Positions 34,661 to 42,928 of a stretch of DNA of 64,000 nt are shown piece by piece. Positions within the stretch are counted from its first letter, which is position 1, and every line of letters starts with the position of its first letter. The stretch is taken from assembly GCA_002709955.1 (NCBI GenBank), contig PAQY01000010.1:1-64000 (forward strand), in the 5' to 3' direction. The notes under the pieces were generated by a model. It searched no databases. It had not been told where the DNA came from and saw nothing but the letters and a program-made list of their open reading frames with translations. The position numbers and the translations under genes are program-made. The DNA comes from Rhodospirillaceae bacterium (GTDB lineage Bacteria; Pseudomonadota; Alphaproteobacteria; UBA8366; Aestuariispiraceae).

Positions 34661-34978
34661 ATGCCAAAAATCACCTTTATTCACCGTGACGGCAGCGAGA
34701 CCGTTGTTGATGCGAAAGCGGGCCTGTCGGTCATGGAAACCGCTGTCGAGAATGATGTTGAGATCGAGGCGGCCTGTGAAGGGTCCCTGGCCTGCGCAAC
34801 CTGTCATATGGTCGTTGAAGATCAAGATTGGTATGAAAAGCTTGATCCGCCCAGCGAAGATGAAGAAGACATGCTGGATCTGGCATTTGGCTTGACCAAG
34901 ACATCCCGCCTGACCTGCCAGATTCGCGTAACCGATGCGCTGGATGGCATTCGCTTGCGCGTGCCGGAAGAAACCTGA
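34661..34978 (+). CDS. fdx: [2Fe-2S] ferredoxin, ISC type
   Basis: A 105-residue adrenodoxin-like ferredoxin. The cluster ligands are in CEGSLACATC and a later C in RLTCQI, the C-X5-C-X2-C-Xn-C pattern. The segment EDEEDMLDLAFGL is typical of ISC ferredoxins. It donates electrons during cluster assembly or to other enzymes. It lies 89 bases after iscS, with an AAGGAAACC site before ATG 34661. Confidence 0.95.
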   Translation: MPKITFIHRDGSETVVDAKAGLSVMETAVENDVEIEAACEGSLACATCHMVVEDQDWYEKLDPPSEDEEDMLDLAFGLTKTSRLTCQIRVTDALDGIRLRVPEET

Positions 34979-35393
34979 CCCCTTCGACGGGAATGTCACA
35001 TTTAATCCGGGATGGTCAGTATCCCGATAAATAATTCGTCGTTTGAGAATTATGGTTAATACTGCCAGGGCTTGTACGGGCAAACCATTACAAAAATCGG
35101 GCTGTTCGGCATAGGAAAAGGGGGGAATGCAAGATTCCCCTTGCATTCCGTATGGTTCGGGCGCATGGTCCGCCTCGTGACGACCCCGCACCTGGTTTGC
35201 GAGTGATGTTTGACTTTAGAGACGATACTAAGCTTACGCTTGCGACCGTGCTAGAGACTACCTTCCTCAAAAAATCCTAATCAGGGCGACTCGCCCCGGT
35301 TCCGCACGAGCGCGGTCCGGGAATGCATATCGGGTTTGGTCTTTCAATGAAGGAAGGCCGACCAGCGAATCAAACAAGTAGGACTACGAGAAA
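34979..35393. other. Gene-free stretch: end of the fdx unit and long leader of the cold-shock gene
   Basis: No gene is supported in this 415-base stretch. A weak hairpin CGGGAT/ATCCCG (35008–35013 with 35021–35026) follows fdx. A perfect 10-bp stem is described separately at 35124. From about 35210 a TTGACT and then GC-rich inverted segments precede the cold-shock gene, consistent with the long structured leader that such genes use as a temperature sensor. The promoter position is a guess. Confidence 0.45.
35124..35149. repeat. Perfect 10-bp inverted repeat in the fdx–cspA gap
   Basis: GGAATGCAAG (35124–35133) and CTTGCATTCC (35140–35149) pair around a six-base loop. No T-run follows directly. 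It might be a terminator, a small RNA element or an operator; the sequence does not decide. Confidence 0.5.
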
Positions 35394-35597
35394 ATGGCCA
35401 AAGGCACCGTCAAATTTTTCAACACCACCAAAGGTTTCGGCTTCATCACACCGGATAGCGGCGAAAAGGACGTTTTCGTCCACATCACTGCTGTTCAGGC
35501 TTCCGGCATGGACACGCTCAGCGATGGTCAAGCCGTGGAATTCGAGGTCGAAGCCGACCGTCGCGGCCCGAAGGCGGTGAATTTGCGCGCATCCTAA
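35394..35597 (+). CDS. cspA: CspA-family cold-shock protein
   Basis: A 67-residue single cold-shock domain of standard length. The RNA-binding motifs KGFGFI and VFVHI are intact. It binds single-stranded nucleic acid as an RNA chaperone. It stands alone with a long upstream region and a strong terminator, the usual layout for a post-transcriptionally controlled cold-shock gene. Confidence 0.95.
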   Translation: MAKGTVKFFNTTKGFGFITPDSGEKDVFVHITAVQASGMDTLSDGQAVEFEVEADRRGPKAVNLRAS

Positions 35598-35658
35598 CGC
35601 CGCGCGAACCGATTTTGGGGCGTAATCCTTAAGACCGGTACCGCGCAGCGGTGAAGAG

Positions 35659-35690
35659 GGGCGGTGCCAATGGCACCGCCCTTTCTTTTT
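35659..35690 (+). terminator. Rho-independent terminator of the cold-shock gene
   Basis: GGGCGGTGCC (35659–35668) and GGCACCGCCC (35672–35681) form a perfect 10-bp stem with a three-base loop, followed by TTTCTTTTT. A textbook intrinsic terminator 62 bases after the cspA stop. Confidence 0.92.
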
Positions 35691-35801
35691 GTCTGGTTGG
35701 TGATGTCGTCCAGATCGTCTTACAATCTTCACTCGCCAGATGTCGGTGTGTTTGGCAGGGTTGTTTGTGTGATTTAGACAGGGACTTCTTAAGGATCGGG
35801 C

Positions 35802-36641
35802 ATGTCGAAGATTATTGTGTTCACGGATTTGCACATACTCCCCATCGGCAAGACGATTATTGGTCTGGATCCCTATGCGCGTCTTGCCGCTGGTATCGAT
35901 CATGCAACCAGGGTCCATCCTGATGCAGACCGCATCGTCTGTACCGGTGACTTAACCCATCGGGGGGATACAGAGTCTTACGAGCGCCTGGCGGAACTGT
36001 TGGACCGGACGCATATTCCCGTCAGCCTGTTGATCGGCAATCATGATTCCCGCGAAACATTCCTGTCCTGTTTCCCCGACGTGTCCGCGGATCCAAATGG
36101 CTTTGTCCAAAGTGTCCTGGATGTTGGGGATTGGCGTCTGGTCTTTCTGGATACGTTGAATGCGCCCCCTTATGAATTCCCGGAAACGTATAGTGGCTAT
36201 CTGTGTCCGGCCCGGCTGGACTGGCTGCAAGGACAGTTACGGGACGCTGGGGATCGACCCGTGCTGCTGTTCCTGCATCATCCGCCCCATGATATCGGGT
36301 TTCCCGGCATGGATGCCATCAAGCTAAAGAATGGTCCGGCCCTGTATGATGTCATCGGGCGTTTCAATTGCGTGAAGCATCTTGTGGCGGGCCATGTGCA
36401 TCGCACGATTTCCGGCTCTCATCGCGGGGTGCCCTTCAGCATATTTAAAAGCCCCTGTCACCAGATGCCGATGAATATGGATTCGATGGATGTATCCCTG
36501 TCGGTGGATGAACCAGCGGCCTATGGCATCCTGTTGACCACGCCGACCGGCGTTCTGGCGCACAGCGAGGACTATGAAATCGCAATTGCGGATGTGGGTA
36601 CCTCACACGAGGCCCTGGGGGCCGGTGTCGCCGCCGCATAA
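35802..36641 (+). CDS. Class III cyclic-nucleotide-phosphodiesterase-like metallophosphoesterase
   Basis: A 279-residue calcineurin-fold phosphoesterase of the CpdA type. The metal ligands lie in FTDLHI, CTGDLTHRGD, LIGNHDSR, FLHHPP and AGHVHR, the five conserved blocks of the family. There is no signal peptide. Relatives cleave cyclic AMP or phosphodiester lipids. The gene stands alone between the cold-shock and suf units, so its neighbours do not help. Confidence 0.9.
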   Translation: MSKIIVFTDLHILPIGKTIIGLDPYARLAAGIDHATRVHPDADRIVCTGDLTHRGDTESYERLAELLDRTHIPVSLLIGNHDSRETFLSCFPDVSADPNGFVQSVLDVGDWRLVFLDTLNAPPYEFPETYSGYLCPARLDWLQGQLRDAGDRPVLLFLHHPPHDIGFPGMDAIKLKNGPALYDVIGRFNCVKHLVAGHVHRTISGSHRGVPFSIFKSPCHQMPMNMDSMDVSLSVDEPAAYGILLTTPTGVLAHSEDYEIAIADVGTSHEALGAGVAAA

Positions 36642-36701
36642 ATTTCACATTTCCCGATTCAGGCCTTGCAAAGACGACCTTTTCCGCTACATCTAGAAAC
36701 A

Positions 36702-36716
36702 GGACTTATTTAGTCC
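36702..36716. promoter_or_regulatory. Short inverted repeat upstream of the suf operon
   Basis: GGACT (36702–36706) and AGTCC (36712–36716) flank five AT bases just before the Rrf2 gene that heads the suf operon. It could be an operator for the operon's own Rrf2 protein or another iron regulator. Five-base arms are weak evidence. Confidence 0.35.
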
Positions 36717-36743
36717 AGTATGAGAAAGCGAAAGGTTTTCAGT

Positions 36744-37208
36744 GTGTTTCGCCTGTCACGAATGACAGATTACGGTGTGGTGTTGTTGAGCTATATGGCC
36801 CAGCAACCCAATGTGTTATGCACGGCCCCAGAATTGGCTGATCGCACAACACTGCCTGCGCCGACGGTCGCCAAGATATTGAAATGCCTGTCCAAGGCTG
36901 GTGTGTTGGCAGCGACTCGTGGGGCGTTGGGGGGCTATGTTCTGTCCCGCCCCACACGGGAAATCAGCGTTTCTGAAATCATCGCGGCCTTGGATGGGCC
37001 CGTCGCACTGACGGCCTGTGTCGACGGATCGGATGATAATTGTGCAGTGGAAAGCCTGTGCCCCATGGCGGGCGGGTGGAACCGCATCAATCTGGCGGTT
37101 AAGACGGCTTTGGACAATGTAAGTCTGGCGGATTTGATCAGTGACAGTGGCATGATCCGACATTTTGAAAATGCGCCCGCTTCTGGGCTGGCGACAGTAG
37201 GACGGTAA
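36744..37208 (+). CDS. SUF-system Rrf2-family regulator
   Basis: A 154-residue Rrf2 protein of the SUF-associated type. FRLSRMTDYGVVLLSYM is its usual N-terminus, the recognition helix is in APTVAKILKCLSKAGVL and the wing in TRGALGGYVLSR. Cysteines in ACVDG, NCAV and LCPM (C-X8-C-X5-C) may hold an iron-sulfur cluster. GTG 36744 is chosen because the family begins there and AAAGG lies upstream; ATG 36720 is the alternative. Six bases separate it from sufB, so it autoregulates the operon in all likelihood. Confidence 0.88.
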   Translation: MFRLSRMTDYGVVLLSYMAQQPNVLCTAPELADRTTLPAPTVAKILKCLSKAGVLAATRGALGGYVLSRPTREISVSEIIAALDGPVALTACVDGSDDNCAVESLCPMAGGWNRINLAVKTALDNVSLADLISDSGMIRHFENAPASGLATVGR

Positions 37209-37214
37209 TTTATC

Positions 37215-38681
37215 ATGGCGACGACAGACACAGTTGAACGCGTAAGCGCCCTGGAAGCGGAAAAGTACCGCTATGGCTTTTCCACAGATATTGAGATGGA
37301 TTTCGCGCCCAAGGGCTTGAACGAAGACATCGTGCGCCTGATTTCCGCCAAAAAAGAAGAACCCGAATGGCTTCTGGAATGGCGGCTGAAGGCCTTTGCC
37401 CTGTGGCAGGATATGCCGGAACCCGGCTGGCAAAAGCCAGATGTGCCGCAGATCGATTATCAGGATGTCTATTATTATGCCGCCCCGAAGAAGGATGGCC
37501 CCAAGTCTTTGGATGAGGTTGATCCGAAGCTGTTGGAAACCTATGCCAAGCTTGGCATCCCCTTGAAGGAACAAGAGGTCCTGGCTGGTGTTGAAGGTGC
37601 ACCCCGGGTTGCCGTGGATGCTGTTTTCGACAGCGTATCGGTCGCGACAACCTATCGAAAAGAGCTGGAATCCCATGGCATTGTCTTTTGTTCGATCTCA
37701 GAAGCGGTGAAAACGCATCCAGACCTTGTGAAGAAATATCTGGGCTCTGTCGTACCATATTCAGATAACAAACATGCCTGTCTGAATGCCGCCGTGTTTA
37801 CTGATGGCAGCTTTGTCTATATCCCCAAGGGCGTGAAATGTCCGATGGAATTGTCCACCTATTTCCGCATCAATGCTCAGGAAACCGGGCAGTTTGAACG
37901 CACCCTGATCATTGCTGACGAAGGGTCGTATGTCAGCTATCTGGAAGGGTGCACCGCGCCAATGCGCGATGAAAATCAGCTGCATGCCGCCGTGGTGGAG
38001 CTGATCACGCTGGACGATGCGGAAATCAAATATTCGACGGTGCAGAACTGGTATCCCGGAGATGTGAACGGCAAGGGCGGGATCTTTAATTTCGTGACCA
38101 AGCGCGGTGCCTGTCGCGGGCGCAATTCCAAAATCAGCTGGACCCAGGTCGAAACCGGGTCTGCGATTACCTGGAAATATCCAAGCTGCATCCTGCAGGG
38201 TGATAATTCGGTGGGCGAATTCTATTCCGTTGCGATCACGAATAACTGTCAGCAGGCCGATACCGGTACGAAGATGATCCATATCGGCAAAAACACCCGG
38301 TCGCGCATCATCTCAAAGGGGATTTCGGCCGGGCGTGCGGATCAGACCTATCGCGGGCTGGTGCGGGTCCTGCCCAATGCCAGTGGCGCGCGGAATTTCA
38401 CCCAGTGCGACAGCCTGCTGATTGGCGATAAATGCGGGGCGCATACCATCCCCTATATCGAAAGCCGCAATCCCACGGCGCAATTGGAGCATGAGGCAAC
38501 AACCAGCCGGATCAGCGAGGATCAGCTGTTCTATTGCCTATCCCGCGGGATTGGCGAGGAAGAGGCCGTGGCGCTGATCGTCAATGGTTTCTGTAAGGAA
38601 GTGATGCAGACCCTGCCCATGGAATTTGCGGTCGAGGCACAAAAGCTGATCGGCATTTCCCTGGAAGGCAGCGTTGGATAA
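37215..38681 (+). CDS. sufB: Fe-S cluster assembly protein SufB
   Basis: A 488-residue scaffold subunit of the SufBCD complex, of the usual length. The family segments [49 protein letters not shown] and [13 protein letters not shown] are all visible. The cluster is built on the SufB–SufD interface. It is the first structural gene of the operon. The gap to sufC holds a dispersed palindromic element. Confidence 0.96.
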   Translation: MATTDTVERVSALEAEKYRYGFSTDIEMDFAPKGLNEDIVRLISAKKEEPEWLLEWRLKAFALWQDMPEPGWQKPDVPQIDYQDVYYYAAPKKDGPKSLDEVDPKLLETYAKLGIPLKEQEVLAGVEGAPRVAVDAVFDSVSVATTYRKELESHGIVFCSISEAVKTHPDLVKKYLGSVVPYSDNKHACLNAAVFTDGSFVYIPKGVKCPMELSTYFRINAQETGQFERTLIIADEGSYVSYLEGCTAPMRDENQLHAAVVELITLDDAEIKYSTVQNWYPGDVNGKGGIFNFVTKRGACRGRNSKISWTQVETGSAITWKYPSCILQGDNSVGEFYSVAITNNCQQADTGTKMIHIGKNTRSRIISKGISAGRADQTYRGLVRVLPNASGARNFTQCDSLLIGDKCGAHTIPYIESRNPTAQLEHEATTSRISEDQLFYCLSRGIGEEEAVALIVNGFCKEVMQTLPMEFAVEAQKLIGISLEGSVG

Positions 38682-38703
38682 GGCGATAGAAGTTAATACG
38701 TCA

Positions 38704-38779
38704 TTCCCGCGCAAGCGGGAATCCAGAGCCAAACGCAGGAAGCCAGCGTGGCGCTCTGGACCCCGGATCAAGTCCGGGG
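38704..38779. repeat. Dispersed alphaproteobacterial palindromic element
   Basis: Three nested stems are visible: TTCCCGC/GCGGGAA (38704–38710 with 38715–38721), CCAGAGC/GCTCTGG (38723–38729 with 38753–38759) and CCCCGGA/TCCGGGG (38761–38767 with 38773–38779). The pattern of a GTCATTCCCGC start and a CTGGACCCCGGAT end is known as a widely dispersed intergenic repeat in alphaproteobacteria. It has inserted between sufB and sufC and may alter mRNA stability there. Confidence 0.8.
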
Positions 38780-38815
38780 AGACGGTGGGTCTTTTGAGGA
38801 ATGGAAAGAACAGTA

Positions 38816-39571
38816 ATGTCATTGTTGAAGATTGAAAATTTAAGCGCGACCGTTGGCGGCACGGAGATCCTGAAGGGGATCAACCTAGATATACAGCCGG
38901 GCGAAGTGCACGCGATCATGGGCCCGAACGGGTCTGGTAAATCGACCCTGTCCTATGTTCTGGCGGGGCGTCCCGGATATGAAGTGACCGGCGGCTCCGT
39001 CACCTATCAGGGCAAGAACCTGCTGGAGATGGCCCCGGAAGAGCGCGCCTGTGAAGGGGTCTTTCTGGCCTTTCAATATCCCGTAGAACTGCCGGGCGTT
39101 GCCAATACGACCTTCCTGAAACACGCCCTGAACGCGCGCCGGAAACATCAGGGTGAGGCTGAACTGGATGCGTTGGAATTCGTGAAGGCACTGCGCAAAA
39201 AGGCGAAAGAGTTGAATATCCCGGATGATATGCTGAAACGGCCCGTCAATGTCGGCTTTTCTGGCGGCGAGAAGAAGCGCAACGAGACACTGCAAATGGC
39301 CATCCTGGAACCGCGTATGGCGATTTTGGATGAAACCGACAGCGGGCTGGATATCGATGCCCTGAAGCTGGTATCCGATGGCGTCAATGCGCTGCGCAGC
39401 GCGGATCGTTCATTCCTGGTGATTACCCATTATCAGCGGCTGTTGGACTATATCGTGCCGGACAAGGTGCATGTTCTGTCCGCTGGTCGGATTGTGAAGA
39501 CCGGTGGTAAAGAGCTTGCGCAGGAATTGGAGAAGACCGGTTATGCAGCCTATGAGGACGAAGCGGCATGA
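38816..39571 (+). CDS. sufC: Fe-S assembly ATPase SufC
   Basis: A 251-residue ABC-type ATPase that drives the SufBCD complex. Walker A GPNGSGKST is near residue 36, the signature is FSGGEKKRNE, and Walker B reads MAILDETDSGLDIDAL. ATG 38816 gives the usual MSLLKIENL start; ATG 38801 in the same frame has its binding site too close. It overlaps sufD by four bases. Confidence 0.96.
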   Translation: MSLLKIENLSATVGGTEILKGINLDIQPGEVHAIMGPNGSGKSTLSYVLAGRPGYEVTGGSVTYQGKNLLEMAPEERACEGVFLAFQYPVELPGVANTTFLKHALNARRKHQGEAELDALEFVKALRKKAKELNIPDDMLKRPVNVGFSGGEKKRNETLQMAILEPRMAILDETDSGLDIDALKLVSDGVNALRSADRSFLVITHYQRLLDYIVPDKVHVLSAGRIVKTGGKELAQELEKTGYAAYEDEAA

Positions 39572-40788
39572 CGGATAACCTGCTGCAAGATCTGCTGCGT
39601 CAGCGGGGCGATTCCGGGCGGTTCGACCCTAAGGAGGCGCTGCCCACCCGTAAGGCGGAAGCATGGAAATATACCGACCTGAAGCGGTTGGAAAAGTTCG
39701 GCTGGTCGGTCTGGCTGGCGGAAGACAGCCATGGTGTGACAGCGATACCAGATGCCGCCCTTAAGATTGAAGGCGCGATTAATATCGTTCTGGTCAACGG
39801 GTTTCTGGATCGGGATCTGTCCGCATTGGATCATCTGCCAATGGGCCTGTCGCTGGAAGCCGGACCAGCCTCTGAAGCCTATGGTGATGGCTTCACGGAT
39901 CGGTTGAGCGATGCCCTGACGCAGGAAGAACTGACCTTGCATGTCGATGCAGGCAAGGTGATTGAGGCCCCCATCCATATCCATCACATCACCTGGGGCG
40001 CGGATGCGGATGCCGCCATCGCCCATGCGGCGCGGGTCACGATCACGTTGGACAAGGGGGCGGAGGCAACCGTTGTGGAAAGCCATGTGACCGCCAGCGG
40101 CAATGGATTTACGGTGCCAAGCCTGGGCGTCAGTCTGGGTGAAAATTCCAGGCTGGGCCTGTATTCCGCATTGATGGAAAAGGCCGGGTCATCGCAAATC
40201 GGCCTTGCCGATATCGGTGTGTCAAAAGGGGCGGTTCTGGATTCCTTTATCCTGTCGATCGGCAAGGGCCTGGCGCGACGGGAAGTGCGCCTGACCATGG
40301 CTGGGGAACGGGGCGAAGCCGCCTTGTCCGGGGCCTATTTCGGGACAGGCGATGCGCTGATCGATACGACGACCTTTGTCACCCATGGTGCAGAAAATGC
40401 CACCAGTCGGCAATTCTTCCGGGGCGTGCTGGATGACCGGTCCCGTGGCGTCTTCCAGGGCAAGGTGCTGGTACGGGAAGGAGCCCAGGGCACCGATGGT
40501 CAACAGCAACACAAGGCCTTGCTGTTATCCGCCCAGGCCGAAGTTGATGCCAAGCCGGAACTGGAAATCTATGCGGATGATGTGCAATGCGCCCATGGCG
40601 CAACCGTTGGTGCGTTGGATGAAGATCAACTGTTCTATTTGCGGGCGCGCGGCATACCGGAAGCGCAGGCGCGCGCGCTGCTGACGCAATCTTTCCTGAT
40701 TGAGGCCGTGGAACATATTGCCCGACCGGCAATTCGGGATGTCTTCCGTGACGCGCTGGCCCATCGGTTGGAAGGAGATTTGGTATGA
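39568..40788 (+). CDS. sufD: Fe-S cluster assembly protein SufD
   Basis: A 406-residue partner of SufB in the scaffold complex. The N-terminus has the EAWKYTDLKRL motif typical of SufD, and the C-terminal beta-helix ends with DDVQCAHGATVGALDEDQLFYLRARGI in two conserved pieces. It overlaps sufC and sufS by four bases each, so expression is tightly coupled. Confidence 0.94.
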   Translation: MTDNLLQDLLRQRGDSGRFDPKEALPTRKAEAWKYTDLKRLEKFGWSVWLAEDSHGVTAIPDAALKIEGAINIVLVNGFLDRDLSALDHLPMGLSLEAGPASEAYGDGFTDRLSDALTQEELTLHVDAGKVIEAPIHIHHITWGADADAAIAHAARVTITLDKGAEATVVESHVTASGNGFTVPSLGVSLGENSRLGLYSALMEKAGSSQIGLADIGVSKGAVLDSFILSIGKGLARREVRLTMAGERGEAALSGAYFGTGDALIDTTTFVTHGAENATSRQFFRGVLDDRSRGVFQGKVLVREGAQGTDGQQQHKALLLSAQAEVDAKPELEIYADDVQCAHGATVGALDEDQLFYLRARGIPEAQARALLTQSFLIEAVEHIARPAIRDVFRDALAHRLEGDLV

Positions 40789-42038
40789 ACGACGCCGCAA
40801 TCCGACTGACAGATGACCTGGCCTATGATGTCGAGGCTGTTCGCGCCGATTTCCCGATCCTAAGCCAGACCGTCCATGGCAAGCCACTGGTCTATCTGGA
40901 TAGTGGGGCGTCCGCGCAAAAGCCCAGGGCGATGATTGAGGCGATGCGTGCGTCTTTTGAGGAATGCTATGCCAATGTGCATCGCGGGGCCTATGACTTT
41001 TCCGAACGCACCACGGCGGCGTATGAGGGCGCGCGCGAAATCATTCGCGCCTTCCTAAATGCCAAAAGTGAACGTGAAATCATCTTCACCAAGAATGCCA
41101 GCGAGGCTATTAACCTCGTTGCGTATTCCTATGGTCGGGGCCTGCTGAAAGCAGGCGATACGGTTCTGATTTCGGAGATGGAACACCATTCCAATATTGT
41201 CCCCTGGCAGTTGTTACGAGATGCCACCGGTGTTGCACTAAAGGTCGTGCCGATCACCGATGACGGCGAATTCCGCATGGATGCCTATGCCGACATGCTG
41301 GACGACAGCGTTAAGCTGGTGGCGGTCACCCATGTGTCCAATGTGTTGGGCACGATCACGCCCGCGAAGAAAATCGTGGACATGGCCCATTCTGTGGGTG
41401 CGAAAGTGCTGTTTGATGGCAGCCAGGCGGTGATGCACATGTCTGTTGATGTGCAGGATCTGGATTGCGATTTCTATGCCTTTACGGGCCACAAACTGTA
41501 TGGCCCGACAGGCATTGGTGTGCTGTATGGCAAGGAAGCGCTGTTGGAGGCCATGCCGCCCTTTCTGGGGGGCGGGGATATGATTTCTTCCGTCACCTTT
41601 GAAAAATCGACCTGGGCCGAACTGCCATCCAAATTTGAGGCCGGAACACCGCCGATTGTCGAAGCCATCGGGCTTGGCGCGTCCATACAATATCTGACCG
41701 GGGTTGGAATTGAGCGTGTGGCGGCGCATGAGCATGACTTGTTGACCTATGCCATGCAGCGGTTGGCTTCTATTGAGGGATTGCGCGTGGTTGGCACGGC
41801 GCCCAACAAAACGGCGGTGATTTCATTTGTGATGGGCGAAGCGCATCCGCATGACATTGCGACAATCATCGACCAACAGGGCGTTGCCGTGCGGGCCGGA
41901 CATCATTGTGCGGAACCCCTGATGCATCGCTTGGGGGTGGTGGGCACCGCCCGTGCCTCATTAGGCATGTATAATACCCGCAGCGACATTGATGCCCTGG
42001 CCCAGGCCTTGGAAAAAGTGAACGCGATTTTTGGATAG
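40785..42038 (+). CDS. sufS: Cysteine desulfurase SufS
   Basis: A 417-residue group II desulfurase. YLDSGASAQKP opens the core, the PLP lysine is in FTGHKLYGPTG, and the catalytic cysteine is in RAGHHCAEPLM near residue 370. Group II enzymes need a sulfur acceptor, usually SufE or SufU; neither is encoded in this operon. It overlaps sufD by four bases. Confidence 0.95.
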   Translation: MNDAAIRLTDDLAYDVEAVRADFPILSQTVHGKPLVYLDSGASAQKPRAMIEAMRASFEECYANVHRGAYDFSERTTAAYEGAREIIRAFLNAKSEREIIFTKNASEAINLVAYSYGRGLLKAGDTVLISEMEHHSNIVPWQLLRDATGVALKVVPITDDGEFRMDAYADMLDDSVKLVAVTHVSNVLGTITPAKKIVDMAHSVGAKVLFDGSQAVMHMSVDVQDLDCDFYAFTGHKLYGPTGIGVLYGKEALLEAMPPFLGGGDMISSVTFEKSTWAELPSKFEAGTPPIVEAIGLGASIQYLTGVGIERVAAHEHDLLTYAMQRLASIEGLRVVGTAPNKTAVISFVMGEAHPHDIATIIDQQGVAVRAGHHCAEPLMHRLGVVGTARASLGMYNTRSDIDALAQALEKVNAIFG

Positions 42039-42048
42039 GAAGATCGAT

Positions 42049-42510
42049 ATGGACGACCGTACCAACGAACGAGACCGGCTGGAAGTCGCCCCGGCCCCAC
42101 AGACAGGGGCGGATTTTGCGCATCCCTATCTGGGTGGCTTTGGCGAAAAGCAGGCTGAGGAAGGGATGCAGGCCCTGTCAGGTGATATTCTGCCAGAGGG
42201 CGCCACTGTTGCCAGCCCGGATGCGGTAGAAGCGGCCTTGCGCACGGTCCATGATCCGGAAATCCCGGTGAATATCTATGATCTGGGCCTGATCTATGCC
42301 TGTGAGGTGGATGAAAAAGGGGATTGCGACATCACCATGACCCTGACCGCCCCGGCTTGTCCCGTGGCGGGCGAGATGCCGCAACAGGTTGCCGATGCCG
42401 TCGCGGCGGTTGAAGGTATCGGGGTGGTGTGTGTTACCCTGACCTGGACGCCACCCTGGCGCCCGGAAATGATGTCGGAAGATGCCAAAATGGCACTGGA
42501 TTTCTTCTGA
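42049..42510 (+). CDS. sufT: SUF-system protein SufT (DUF59/MIP18 family)
   Basis: A 153-residue protein. The MIP18 domain begins VEAALRTVHDPEIPVNIYDLGLIYA and contains TMTLTAPACPVA, whose cysteine is conserved in the family. A polar, likely disordered N-terminal extension of about 60 residues precedes it. It is an accessory factor for delivering clusters under high demand. ATG 42049 follows ATAGGAAG; the upstream TTG is rejected. Confidence 0.92.
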   Translation: MDDRTNERDRLEVAPAPQTGADFAHPYLGGFGEKQAEEGMQALSGDILPEGATVASPDAVEAALRTVHDPEIPVNIYDLGLIYACEVDEKGDCDITMTLTAPACPVAGEMPQQVADAVAAVEGIGVVCVTLTWTPPWRPEMMSEDAKMALDFF

Positions 42511-42560
42511 CATCGTTATGATATAGTGTACAGTGCGTTATAGGAATGCGAGGAACTGAT

Positions 42561-42911
42561 ATGTTTGGGACTGGAAAAGCCATAGTGACCCTGACCGATA
42601 CTGCCGCTGAACGGGTGCGCAGCTTGATGGAAAAGGGTGGTGACGGCGTGATCGGCCTGCGGATTGGTGTATCCTCTAAGGGCTGCTCTGGCCTGTCTTA
42701 CGTTGTCGAATATGCCAAGGATAAGAAACAGTTTGAAGAAGAAGTCGATGTCGATGGTGCCAAGGTGCTGATCGATCCGGCGGCGACGATGTTTCTGATC
42801 GGGGCGGAAATCGACTATGAAGAATCCAAACTTCAGTCTGGATTTACCTTCCGCAATCCAAACGAAACCGCGCGCTGTGGCTGTGGTGAGAGCTTCTCTG
42901 TCGCGTCATAA
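42561..42911 (+). CDS. sufA: A-type Fe-S carrier (SufA/IscA family)
   Basis: A 116-residue HesB-family carrier. The three cluster cysteines are in SKGCSGL and CGCGESF. It passes clusters from the SUF scaffold to target proteins. GAGGAAC precedes ATG 42561. It is the last gene of the suf unit, 50 bases after sufT, and converges with the MFS gene. Confidence 0.94.
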   Translation: MFGTGKAIVTLTDTAAERVRSLMEKGGDGVIGLRIGVSSKGCSGLSYVVEYAKDKKQFEEEVDVDGAKVLIDPAATMFLIGAEIDYEESKLQSGFTFRNPNETARCGCGESFSVAS

Positions 42912-42928
42912 AGGCTGAACGACCGAAG

